Source of the DNA: Myxococcus fulvus
GTDB lineage: Bacteria; Myxococcota; Myxococcia; Myxococcales; Myxococcaceae
Direction of reading: 5' to 3'
Assembly: GCF_900111765.1 (NCBI RefSeq)
Contig: NZ_FOIB01000013.1
Location: forward strand, 1 to 64,000
DNA length: 64,000 nucleotides
A model generated the notes under the pieces. It was not told the origin of the DNA, did no database searches, and saw only the letters and a program-made list of their open reading frames with translations. This document shows, in pieces, positions 16,177-23,418 of this stretch (position 1 is its first letter; the number at the start of each line of letters is the position of its first letter). Made by a program: the position numbers and the translations under genes.

Positions 16177-16821
16177 ATGTCGGGTCAGTCGTTGGCGATG
16201 AAGCTCTTGGAGGGCGCTCGGGAGTGGGCGAAGCGCCTGCCGTCCCCGCTCTCCGGAGACGTCGCGGTGGACGTGGGCGGCAAGCGGCTGCGGCTGTCCC
16301 ACGTGCGTGTGGAGACGGTGGTGCGCCAGCTGCTCGTCAAGGCGAAGAACGTGGAGCTGCGCCACTGGGAGGCCCGCCCGGAGCTCTATGACATCCGCCT
16401 GTCCGTGAAGGGCTGGAGGGTGCGCGTGGAGACGACGCTGGAGCGCGTGGAGTTCGCCTCGGGACGCTACCGGCTGTGGCTGCGCACGCCCGGCCGCGTC
16501 GAGCTGGAGGAGTCGCGCGGCGCTTCCTCGCTGGTGATGGGCCTGCTGCGCGCGGGGGCCGGCCGCTCCGCGCTGCGCGCCATGGCGGAGCGCCTGTTGC
16601 CGCCCGGCTTCCGCTGGGATGGGCAGGTGCTCCAGGTGGAGGGCCGCCTGCCTCCAGAGGGCGTGCTGTCCGCGAAGCTCTTCGAGAACGCGTCGCTCGC
16701 CATGAGCGTGGAGCACGTCGAGGAGGGTTTGTGGCTGGGCGCGGAGGCGTGGCCCGGCCTGGTCGACCTGCTCCAGGCCGTGTTCGGCACGGAGCTGCCG
16801 CGCACGCCCCCGGGGATGTGA
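16177..16821 (+). CDS. Hypothetical protein
   Basis: 214 residues from ATG 16177, with GGGAGG 6 nt upstream. No signal peptide and no long membrane segment. The protein alternates beta-like stretches (LSHVRVETVVRQLLVKAKN, YDIRLSVKGWRVRVETTLE) with charged turns, recalling lipid-binding sandwich folds such as DUF2993/LmeA, but no conserved motif secures that. Its coding bias matches its neighbours. It ends 22 nt from the convergent PRMT-like gene. Confidence 0.72.
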   Translation: MSGQSLAMKLLEGAREWAKRLPSPLSGDVAVDVGGKRLRLSHVRVETVVRQLLVKAKNVELRHWEARPELYDIRLSVKGWRVRVETTLERVEFASGRYRLWLRTPGRVELEESRGASSLVMGLLRAGAGRSALRAMAERLLPPGFRWDGQVLQVEGRLPPEGVLSAKLFENASLAMSVEHVEEGLWLGAEAWPGLVDLLQAVFGTELPRTPPGM

Positions 16822-16843
16822 GCCCCGAGGGCCTGGGTGTCGC

Positions 16844-18082
16844 TCAGGCGAGCTCGACCTTGAAGCGGTGTCCGTGCGAGCGCTGGAGGCTGGAGCGGAT
16901 GCGCACCTTGTCCCCGGCCTTCACCTGCACCCGCTCCCGGAACTCCTTCACCAGGAAGCCCCAGCACGTCGCGGGCGCGGTGGGGGAGGTCGACAGGACG
17001 GTGTGCTCGTCCATGTGCGCGCGGAAGTAGAGGGCCACGCCGCCCAGGGTGCCGGGCGCGTTCGCCTCGAGCACGGATTCGACGGGCGCCTCGTCCATCG
17101 CCTCCGTCAAGTCCTGGTCGAGCCTCACGTCCCGCAGCACGCAGGGCTTCGTGAGCAGCGTCTGCGGCGGGCCCGGCGGCACGTTCATCCCGCCCAAATC
17201 GAAGTTCGGTCCGGCCACGTCGTAGGCCTCGCGCAGGCGCTGGAGCACCGGGCGGAAGGACAGGCCGTAGAAGTCGTCGAGGTTCTCCGCCTCGCGCAGC
17301 ATGCGCTGCCCGGAGCTCACCGGTTCGGTCATCTGGACGCCGACGCACATCGCCTCGATGCGATGCGGAATCAGCCGGCCCCCGGGCGCGAGGAACCGCC
17401 GCGTCGCGTCCTGCATCGCGGGCAGCAGGTTCTCCCCGAACGGGTCCACGTTGAGCAGCTCATGGACAATCACATTCGCGCGCTCGGGCAGCTCCACGTC
17501 CCGGCTGTTGCCGTGGAAGAGGGTGATGCGGTCCGCGACGCCATTCTCGGCGTACATCTCCAGCGCCACCTCCGCGATGGCCGACTCGTCGATGGCATAG
17601 ACATGCCGGGCCCCCGCCTTCGCGGCGAGGATCGCGAGCAGGCCCGTCCCCGTGCCGACGTCCAGGACGACCTGCCCCTGGGCGTGCCGGAACAGCGCCG
17701 AGCGGTACGCGTGCACGCGGACCGTGTCGTAGAGCATCCGGTGGTGCTCGGTGATGTCCGCGAAGCCCCCGGGCCCCATCAGGTAGCGCGAGCTGTCCAC
17801 GGCCGCGCCCTCCACCGGCACCACCAACGAGTGCTCGACGAGCGTGTCGAGCGCCTCGGTGAGCTGCTCGCGCGAGAAGGTGCTCGGCCTGGACAGCAGC
17901 GCCTCCTTGGGGAGCGCCGCCTGCAGTGAGCCCACCAGCCACCACTGCGCGGGGGTGAGCGTCAACGGCGGCTGGGACATGGACCCGATGGCGGTCATCT
18001 GCCCCTGCGCGTTCATCATCAACAGGATGGACTGAGATACCCGGAGCTGCTCGGTCGACACGGTGGCCTCGCTCGGTTTCAA
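16844..18082 (-). CDS. PRMT-like class I SAM-dependent methyltransferase
   Basis: 412 residues. The N-terminal 105 residues form a small helical, winged-helix-like domain. The SAM fold then begins with MLYDTVRVHAYRSAL, which matches the PRMT entry motif, followed by motif I VLDVGTGTGLLAILAAKAG and acidic loop AIDES. The double-E-like loop is IVHELLNVDPFGE, carrying two Glu but not the canonical SEWMGYFLL spacing. The last 150 residues look like the PRMT beta-barrel, ending in a polar substrate-binding segment. It therefore probably methylates arginine in proteins or a guanidino compound. PRMT-like genes are uncommon in bacteria. It lies convergent with the hypothetical gene at 16177 and upstream of the 2TM gene's stop. 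Confidence 0.82.
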   Translation of the reverse strand: MKPSEATVSTEQLRVSQSILLMMNAQGQMTAIGSMSQPPLTLTPAQWWLVGSLQAALPKEALLSRPSTFSREQLTEALDTLVEHSLVVPVEGAAVDSSRYLMGPGGFADITEHHRMLYDTVRVHAYRSALFRHAQGQVVLDVGTGTGLLAILAAKAGARHVYAIDESAIAEVALEMYAENGVADRITLFHGNSRDVELPERANVIVHELLNVDPFGENLLPAMQDATRRFLAPGGRLIPHRIEAMCVGVQMTEPVSSGQRMLREAENLDDFYGLSFRPVLQRLREAYDVAGPNFDLGGMNVPPGPPQTLLTKPCVLRDVRLDQDLTEAMDEAPVESVLEANAPGTLGGVALYFRAHMDEHTVLSTSPTAPATCWGFLVKEFRERVQVKAGDKVRIRSSLQRSHGHRFKVELA

Positions 18083-18148
18083 CCCAATTCAGGGAAAGCG
18101 AGGCTGAGTCTGCCTTATCGCGACTCCAATCCCACGCACATTCGAGCG

Positions 18149-18577
18149 CTACTCATCCTCCGGGACGTTGAGTGCGCGTCTGGCCATTCCCATGGTCACG
18201 CCCATGGTGTGGAACGCCAGGCCGATGCCCCAGCCGAGCGCGGGCCAGACCACGAACCAGGTGGGGCCGGAGAGCAGGTCGATGAGGGTGAGCGCGCCGA
18301 TGACGATGGTGTAGCTGAGGCCGTGGGTGGCGAGCCCCAGCAAGTCCTTGCGCAGCTTCAGGCGGTCCTCGTCCTTCTTGCCGCGGGTCGCCAGGGCGGC
18401 CTCCACGGACGCCTCGCTCAAGCCCATCTCGCGCGCCATGGCGAGCACCTCCTCGCGCGTGAGCTTGCGCTCGTGGGCGCGGCTCTTGAGGGCGTGGGTG
18501 CTCGCCTCGCGGATGATGTCCGCGGCCTCTGCTTCGGTGAAGTGGGTGGCAGGCGCCTGGGTTCGTGTCTCGGCCAT
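18149..18577 (-). CDS. 2TM domain protein
   Basis: 142 residues. An N-terminal acidic region and a helix-rich domain (about 15-75, containing EEVLAMAREMGLSEASVEAA, an SHOCT/UBA-like helix pair) precede two membrane segments (about 83-105 and 109-130), ending RRALNVPEDE. The WFVVWPALGWGIGLAFH segment is typical of 2TM-domain proteins, which are often linked to histidine kinases or other membrane partners. Function unknown. Confidence 0.8.
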   Translation of the reverse strand: MAETRTQAPATHFTEAEAADIIREASTHALKSRAHERKLTREEVLAMAREMGLSEASVEAALATRGKKDEDRLKLRKDLLGLATHGLSYTIVIGALTLIDLLSGPTWFVVWPALGWGIGLAFHTMGVTMGMARRALNVPEDE

Positions 18578-18647
18578 GGACCGGGGACGTTAGTGCGTCA
18601 CCCGGGCCCGCGTCGATACGGGCTCCCCGCGCCCGACGCCCCCGGGC

Positions 18648-19124
18648 TCAGCCCGCCTTCTGCGCGGACTTCGGCGCCGGGTACGTGCCGGGCAGCGTGC
18701 GGGCGGAGATGGCCAGGCGGTTCCAGGCGTTGATGGTGGCCACCGCGCCGGTGAGGTCCGCCAGCTCCTTGTCCGTGAAGTGCGGCTTCACCGCCTGGTA
18801 CACGGCGTTGGACACGTGGCCCTCCTTCAGGTTCGTCACCGCCTCCGTCCAGGCCAGGGCCGCGCGCTCGCGCTCGGTGTAGTAGGGGCTCTCCTCCCAG
18901 GCGTCCAGCCCGTACAGCCGCTGCTCCGACTCGCCGAGGGCGCGCAAGTCCTTCCAGTGCATGTCGATGCAGTACGCGCACCCGTTGAGCTGCGAGGCGC
19001 GCAGCTTGAGGAGGTGCAACAGGCCCGCCTCCAGGCCACACTGGTGCAGGTACTTCTCCAGCCCCATCATCGCGGTGTAGATGCCCGGGGCGAGCTTCGC
19101 GATTTCGAAACGCTGCGCTTCCAT
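18648..19124 (-). CDS. Carboxymuconolactone decarboxylase/AhpD family protein
   Basis: 158 residues from ATG 19124, with GGAGG 7 nt upstream. The signature KLRASQLNGCAYCIDMHWKD contains the AhpD CxxC pair (Cys-Ala-Tyr-Cys) with a following His, the thiol redox centre of alkylhydroperoxidase-like proteins. It probably protects against peroxides or acts in a redox step. It follows the MocR-type regulator on the same strand with a 149-nt gap, an arrangement often seen when such regulators control a neighbouring AhpD-like gene. Confidence 0.92.
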   Translation of the reverse strand: MEAQRFEIAKLAPGIYTAMMGLEKYLHQCGLEAGLLHLLKLRASQLNGCAYCIDMHWKDLRALGESEQRLYGLDAWEESPYYTERERAALAWTEAVTNLKEGHVSNAVYQAVKPHFTDKELADLTGAVATINAWNRLAISARTLPGTYPAPKSAQKAG

Positions 19125-19273
19125 GGTGATTCCTCCGTGGCGAGCAGGACGTCGTGTCCCTTCGTCGATGGGCGTGAAGTAACCGGGCGGCGCCCACGGC
19201 GCGAGGGCCACTCGCGCACCCGTCGATGGGGCCACTTCGCGCCACGTCACCGGGCCGGCGGTGGCCCCGCGCC

Positions 19274-20815
19274 TCAGCGCAGGGCCCGCGCGAGCAGGCG
19301 GACCCCTTCTTCAATCTGCTCCTCGGGCACGCAGGAGTAGCCGAGCAGCAGCGCCCCGGGCCCCCGCGACGCGACGCGGAAGGCGGACAGGGGCTGCGAC
19401 ATCACCCCGGCCTCGATGCCCCGCGCCGCGGCCTCCACGTCGTCCACGCCCCCTGGCAGCCAGCCCACCAGGTGCATGCCCGTGTGCAGGGGCTCGAGCC
19501 GCAGCCGCCCCGCGAGCTCGCGCCGGGCCGCCTCCAGCAGCGCCTCCTGCCGGCGCCCGTACAGCACGCGCATGCGGCGCACGTGGCGGCTGAAGTGGCC
19601 CTCGTGGAGGAAGTCGGCGAGCACCGCCTGCTCCACCACGGGCGTGTGGGTGTCGATGAACCGCCGCGCCGCGCAGAAGGCCTGCACCAGCGACTCCGGG
19701 ACGACGAGGTAGCCCACCCGCAGCGCCGGCGACACCACCTTGCTGAACGTGCCGATGTAGATGACGCGCGCGTCCGGCGACAGTCCCTGGAGCGCGGGCA
19801 GGGGCCGGCCCTCGTAGCGGAACTCGCTGTCGTAGTCGTCCTCGACAATCCACGCATCCGAGCGCGCCGCCCACGCCAGCAGCGCCTGGCGCCGCGCCTG
19901 GCTCATCGCCACGCCCAGGGGGAACTGGTGCGCGGGCGTGACGATGGCCAGCCGCGCGTCCGGCGACAGCCGCGTGCCCGCCTCCACGTCCAGCCCCTCG
20001 TCGTCCACCGGCACGGGCACCAGCGTGGCGCCCGCGGCCACGAGCGCGCCCCGGCTGGCGAAGTAGCCCGGGTCCTCCACCCACGCGGCGTCACCGGGGT
20101 CCAGCAGCACCTGCGCCGCCAGGCTCATCGCCTGCTGTGCTCCGTTGACGATGATGACCTGCTCCGGCACGCACCGCACCCCGCGCGAGGTGGCCAGGTA
20201 GTCCGCGACGGCGCGGCGCAGCGGCGGGTGCCCTCCGGGGTCCGCGCGCTTGAGCAAATCCCCCCACGAGCGCCGCCAGCGCGTGTGCAGCAGCCGGCCC
20301 CACAAGTCGCTCGGGAACGCGTCCACCGCGGGCGTGCCCATGCGGAAGGCCAGGCGGCTCTCGGGGATGCCCGGCGCGCTGAGCCGCACGTCCGGCAGCC
20401 CGGCCACCGCGCTGCCCCGGCGCGAGATTCCCGGCGTGTGCCGGGCCACGGGCGCCTCCTGCCTGGCGCGCCGCGAGGACTGCAGCCGCTCCGGCAGCTC
20501 GCTGGCCACGTACGTGCCCGAGCCCAGGTGGCCGCGCAGGTAGCCCTCCGACAGGAGGCGCGAGTACGCGTTGAGCACGGTGTTGCGCGACACGTCCACC
20601 TGCTCCGCCAGCGCCCGCGTGGAGAGCAGCCGCGTGCCCGGCCCCAGCCGCCCCGAGACGATGGCCGAGCGCAGCGCCTCCACCAGCTGCGTCTGCAGCG
20701 ACGCGCCCGTGGAGCCGTCCAACACCAGCGACGTGGCCGCCATCACCGGAGGCCGCTTGCGCGCGCGACGCCGGGCGGGCTTGCCGCCGCGCGGTGCGGC
20801 CTTCGCGGAGGTCAT
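19274..20815 (-). CDS. MocR/PdxR-type regulator (GntR HTH fused to aminotransferase fold)
   Basis: 513 residues from ATG 20815, with a GGGAG box just upstream; a GTG 15 nt earlier is less suited. A basic N-terminus leads into a GntR winged helix (about 35-100; LLSTRALAEQVDVSRNTVLNAYSRL). The fold type I aminotransferase domain follows, with NGAQQAMSLAAQ, VEDPGYFASRG, IVEDDYDSEFRYEG and the PLP-binding Lys in YIGTFSKVVSPALRVGY. MocR proteins sense PLP or amino acids. It is upstream of the AhpD-like gene and may control it. Confidence 0.94.
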   Translation of the reverse strand: MTSAKAAPRGGKPARRRARKRPPVMAATSLVLDGSTGASLQTQLVEALRSAIVSGRLGPGTRLLSTRALAEQVDVSRNTVLNAYSRLLSEGYLRGHLGSGTYVASELPERLQSSRRARQEAPVARHTPGISRRGSAVAGLPDVRLSAPGIPESRLAFRMGTPAVDAFPSDLWGRLLHTRWRRSWGDLLKRADPGGHPPLRRAVADYLATSRGVRCVPEQVIIVNGAQQAMSLAAQVLLDPGDAAWVEDPGYFASRGALVAAGATLVPVPVDDEGLDVEAGTRLSPDARLAIVTPAHQFPLGVAMSQARRQALLAWAARSDAWIVEDDYDSEFRYEGRPLPALQGLSPDARVIYIGTFSKVVSPALRVGYLVVPESLVQAFCAARRFIDTHTPVVEQAVLADFLHEGHFSRHVRRMRVLYGRRQEALLEAARRELAGRLRLEPLHTGMHLVGWLPGGVDDVEAAARGIEAGVMSQPLSAFRVASRGPGALLLGYSCVPEEQIEEGVRLLARALR

Positions 20816-21022
20816 CGCTCCCGCTCCCACCCGGCGTTGGCGCGCGTCCGGAAGGATTCACCAGGGTGATGTCCTGAATCACGAGCCATCACTGTCGGAA
20901 ACGGACGCAAGCGGGCTAGGTGGGGGGCGTAGCGCCCAGCCAACGAGGGAAGGGGGAGCGTCATGTTCGGGGTGCCCTGGTTCCACTTCATCGTCGCGCC
21001 ACCGCGCGCGAGAATCGAGGGA

Positions 21023-21235
21023 ATGCGTGAGCGCCTGCTGCGCGCCGCGGAAGGCCTGCTGCGCGAGGAGGGCCTCCAGGCGGTGACGTTGGAGGCCGTG
21101 GCCCGTCGCGCCCACGCGGGCCGTGGTGCCCCGCGCTACCACTTCGGCGGTCGACAGGGGCTGCTGGAGGCGTTGGCCGCCCGTCAACACCCCCGCGTCC
21201 GGGGACGACGTCGAGTCCCTCACACTGTGCGTTGA
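21023..21235 (+). pseudogene. Remnant of a TetR-family regulator (N-terminal HTH only)
   Basis: Residues starting MRERLLRAAEGLLREEGLQ and continuing VTLEAVARRAHAGRGAPRYH then FGGRQGLLEALAAR match the TetR DNA-binding domain. After about 55 residues the protein becomes Arg-rich and stops, with no ligand-binding domain, and no other frame downstream resumes one. An in-frame ATG at 20963 adds 20 residues. It is either a decayed gene or a stand-alone HTH; decay is more likely. Confidence 0.6.
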
Positions 21236-21559
21236 GGGCCCTGTCGACGCCTCGTCACTTCGAGGGCGGACCCGGCGTTTCGCCTGCCTGCCTGCCTGCT
21301 TCGTCCGGGCGTCCCACCTGTCCCGTCCGCGAGCGCGCCTTACCTTCCGAGATGCGGCGGACCCGAGGGGCGACCATTAAGCTGAAACGAGAATTGTTCG
21401 GGGTGCCCGTGCGTTCTTCCGCGCGAAGTTGGGGTCGGTTGGTTTTTCGAGGTCACCCGGGAGATGACAGGGGCCTCCTATCAGGCTAAGGGCAGTTCCG
21501 CTCTCCAGGTTCGGGGAGTAAGGGCGGCCTTGGATGCCGCGAGAAGAAAGAAGACGCAT
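21236..21559. other. Intergenic region and probable long 5' leader of the first csp gene
   Basis: 324 nt without a convincing gene. It is less GC-rich than its surroundings in 21375-21450 (AAACGAGAATTGTTCG, GGTTGGTTTTTCGAGG), as expected for a promoter and a structured leader of a cold-shock gene. A TGCC run at 21284-21297 is the only simple repeat. No promoter could be placed with confidence. Confidence 0.4.
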
Positions 21560-21766
21560 ATGGCGACTGGTTCTGTGAAGTGGTTCAACGACGCGAAGGG
21601 CTTTGGCTTCATCCAGCAGGACAATGGAGGCCCTGACGTGTTCTGCCACCACACCGCCATCCAGGCGGACGGGTTCCGGACCCTGGCCGAGGGTCAGAAG
21701 GTGGAGTTCGAGGTTACGAAGGGCCCCAAGGGGCTTCAGGCGTCCAACGTTCGCCCGATCGGCTGA
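21560..21766 (+). CDS. cspA: CspA-family cold-shock protein (first of two)
   Basis: 68 residues from ATG 21560, the normal length for a single CSD. RNP1 is KGFGFI and RNP2 is VFCHHTAI (F/H positions retained); the start MATGSVKWFND and end EFEVTKGPKGLQASNV are typical. It binds single-stranded nucleic acid as an RNA chaperone. Leader AAGAAAGAAG lies about 6-15 nt upstream. A clear terminator follows, so it is probably monocistronic. It is about 80 percent identical by eye to the second csp at 22236. Confidence 0.97.
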   Translation: MATGSVKWFNDAKGFGFIQQDNGGPDVFCHHTAIQADGFRTLAEGQKVEFEVTKGPKGLQASNVRPIG

Positions 21767-21787
21767 GCGCGTCGCCTGAGTAACCGT

Positions 21788-21816
21788 GGCCCGGTCTCCT
21801 CGTGAGGGGCCGGGCC
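21788..21816 (+). terminator. Intrinsic terminator of the first csp gene
   Basis: GGCCCGG (21788-21794) pairs with CCGGGCC (21810-21816), with additional CTCC/GGGG pairing in the loop, followed by TTTACTTT. It lies 21 nt after the stop. Confidence 0.85.
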
Positions 21817-21839
21817 TTTACTTTCAGGAGGGAGGCGGC

Positions 21840-22022
21840 ATGCAAGGAAGATCGACGAAGCGCCAGAAGGAGCAGGCGCGCAAGCAGCACCAGCAGGAGA
21901 AGGACGTCAAGCGCGAAGAGCGCAAGAAGGCCAAGGCCGAGAAGGGCCCCCGCCAGCCCGGCGACGTGGACCCCGACATCGCGGACATCGTCCCGGGGCC
22001 GCAGCCGCTCGTGGAGTACTGA
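21840..22022 (+). CDS. Small highly charged protein
   Basis: 60 residues from ATG 21840 with a near-perfect AGGAGG 8 nt upstream. It is rich in Lys, Arg, Gln and Glu (MQGRSTKRQKEQARKQHQQE), coiled-coil-like for residues 1-40, and ends in an acidic/Pro tail with DVDPDIADIVPGPQPLVEY. It has no membrane segment. Its position between two csp genes, bounded by two terminators, and its basic helix suggest a nucleic-acid or ribosome-associated role, but that is inference. I do not recognise a family. Confidence 0.8.
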   Translation: MQGRSTKRQKEQARKQHQQEKDVKREERKKAKAEKGPRQPGDVDPDIADIVPGPQPLVEY

Positions 22023-22041
22023 GTCGTGGACTCCCCATCGA

Positions 22042-22069
22042 GGCCCACCACGCGTCTTCGTGGTGGGCC
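22042..22069 (+). terminator. Intrinsic terminator after the small charged protein
   Basis: GGCCCACCACG (22042-22052) and CGTGGTGGGCC (22059-22069) are perfect 11-bp arms around a 6-nt loop, followed by TTGT. It lies 19 nt after the stop. Confidence 0.85.
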
Positions 22070-22235
22070 TTGTCGTGTCCGGCGCTGACGCGTCCTGAGG
22101 AGCAATCGCTCACTGGTGGATGGTCGCCCCCTTCCCCCGTCGACATGTCCTCCGGGTGTGGGCTACGCGTCCACTCCCGTGCCACGTTCCGGGCACGCGG
22201 CGACGTCAGACGTCGCGACAGGGAGGATGCCGAGT

Positions 22236-22442
22236 ATGGCGACGGGTACCGTGAAGTGGTTCAACGACTCGAAGGGCTTTGGCTTCATCGCGCAGGACGG
22301 CGGGGGCGACGACGTGTTCTGCCACCACACCGCCATCCAGTCGGACGGGCATCGCACCCTGCGGGAGGGGCAGAAGGTGGAGTTCGAAGTCACCAAGGGC
22401 CCCAAGGGGCTCCAGGCCGCCAACGTCCGCGCGCTGGACTGA
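22236..22442 (+). CDS. cspA: CspA-family cold-shock protein (second of two)
   Basis: 68 residues from ATG 22236, with GGAGG 9 nt upstream. RNP1 KGFGFI and RNP2 VFCHHTAI are intact. It differs from the first copy mainly in surface residues (SKGFGF for AKGFGF; DGGGDD for NGGPDV). An RNA chaperone of the cold-shock type. The 166-nt upstream region after the terminator at 22069 should hold its own promoter, so the two csp genes are probably regulated separately. Confidence 0.97.
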   Translation: MATGTVKWFNDSKGFGFIAQDGGGDDVFCHHTAIQSDGHRTLREGQKVEFEVTKGPKGLQAANVRALD

Positions 22443-22530
22443 CGCCGCGCCGCTCGCCCGCGGTCGTGCAATCGCAGGTGGGGTGGGAGCGTAGATGGGA
22501 GGTCCTCCCCAACGCTTCCACCGGCGCCCC

Positions 22531-23406
22531 ATGCTGCGAATCTCCGCGGTCTCCAAGTCGTACCCCAACGGCGTCCAGGCCCTGCGCGGCATCGACCTGG
22601 ACATCGAGCGGGGATTGTTCGGTCTGCTCGGGCCCAACGGCGCCGGCAAGTCCTCGCTGATGCGCATCCTCGCGACGTTGCAGGCGCCCGACGCGGGGCA
22701 GGTGACGTTCGACGGGTTGGATGTGCTCGCCCACCCGGAGGCGCACCGGCGTCACCTGGGCTACCTGCCCCAGGACTTCGGCGTGTATCCGGGCGTGAGC
22801 GCCGTGGAGCTGTTGGACCACCTGGGCCTGCTCAAGGGCCTGACGCACGCGAAGGCGCGCCGCGAGCAGGTGGACGCGCTGCTGCACCTGACCAACCTGC
22901 ACGCCCACCGCGAGAAGGCCGTCAGCGGCTTCTCCGGCGGCATGCGGCAGCGCTTCGGCATCGCCCAGGCGCTGTTGGGCAACCCCCGGCTGCTCATCGT
23001 GGACGAGCCCACCGCGGGCCTGGACCCGGAGGAGCGCCAGCGCTTCCACAACCTGCTGGGCGAGGTGGGGGAGAGCGTCGTCGTGCTGCTCTCCACGCAC
23101 ATCGTCGAGGACGTGCGCCAGCTGTGCCCGCGCATGGCCATCCTGTCGGAGGGGCGGGTGTTGTGCGAGGGCGCGCCCGAGGCGTTGGTGGCGTCCCTGG
23201 AGGGGCGCGTGTGGCGCAAGACGGTGGAGAAGGCGGCGGTGGAGCGCTACCGCGCGGACTTCCCGGTGTTGTCCACGCAGCTGAGGGCCGGGCGCACGCG
23301 CGTGCACGTGCTGGCGGACGCGCGACCGGAGGAGGGCTTCGAGCCGGTGGCTCCGGACCTGGAGGACGTCTACTTCTCCACGCTGTCCGCCCGTCGCGCG
23401 GCGTAG
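22531..23406 (+). CDS. ABC transporter ATP-binding protein
   Basis: 291 residues from ATG 22531. Walker A is GPNGAGKSS, the signature is FSGGMRQR, Walker B is LLIVDEPTAGLD and the H-loop is STHIVED. It is an ABC-2-type exporter ATPase, of the CcmA/NatA kind. The C-terminal 70 residues are an extra regulatory-like extension. It is followed after 12 nt by a permease fused to an M1 peptidase, so the two form one transporter. Confidence 0.95.
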   Translation: MLRISAVSKSYPNGVQALRGIDLDIERGLFGLLGPNGAGKSSLMRILATLQAPDAGQVTFDGLDVLAHPEAHRRHLGYLPQDFGVYPGVSAVELLDHLGLLKGLTHAKARREQVDALLHLTNLHAHREKAVSGFSGGMRQRFGIAQALLGNPRLLIVDEPTAGLDPEERQRFHNLLGEVGESVVVLLSTHIVEDVRQLCPRMAILSEGRVLCEGAPEALVASLEGRVWRKTVEKAAVERYRADFPVLSTQLRAGRTRVHVLADARPEEGFEPVAPDLEDVYFSTLSARRAA

Positions 23407-23418
23407 GTGGGGGCGGGC

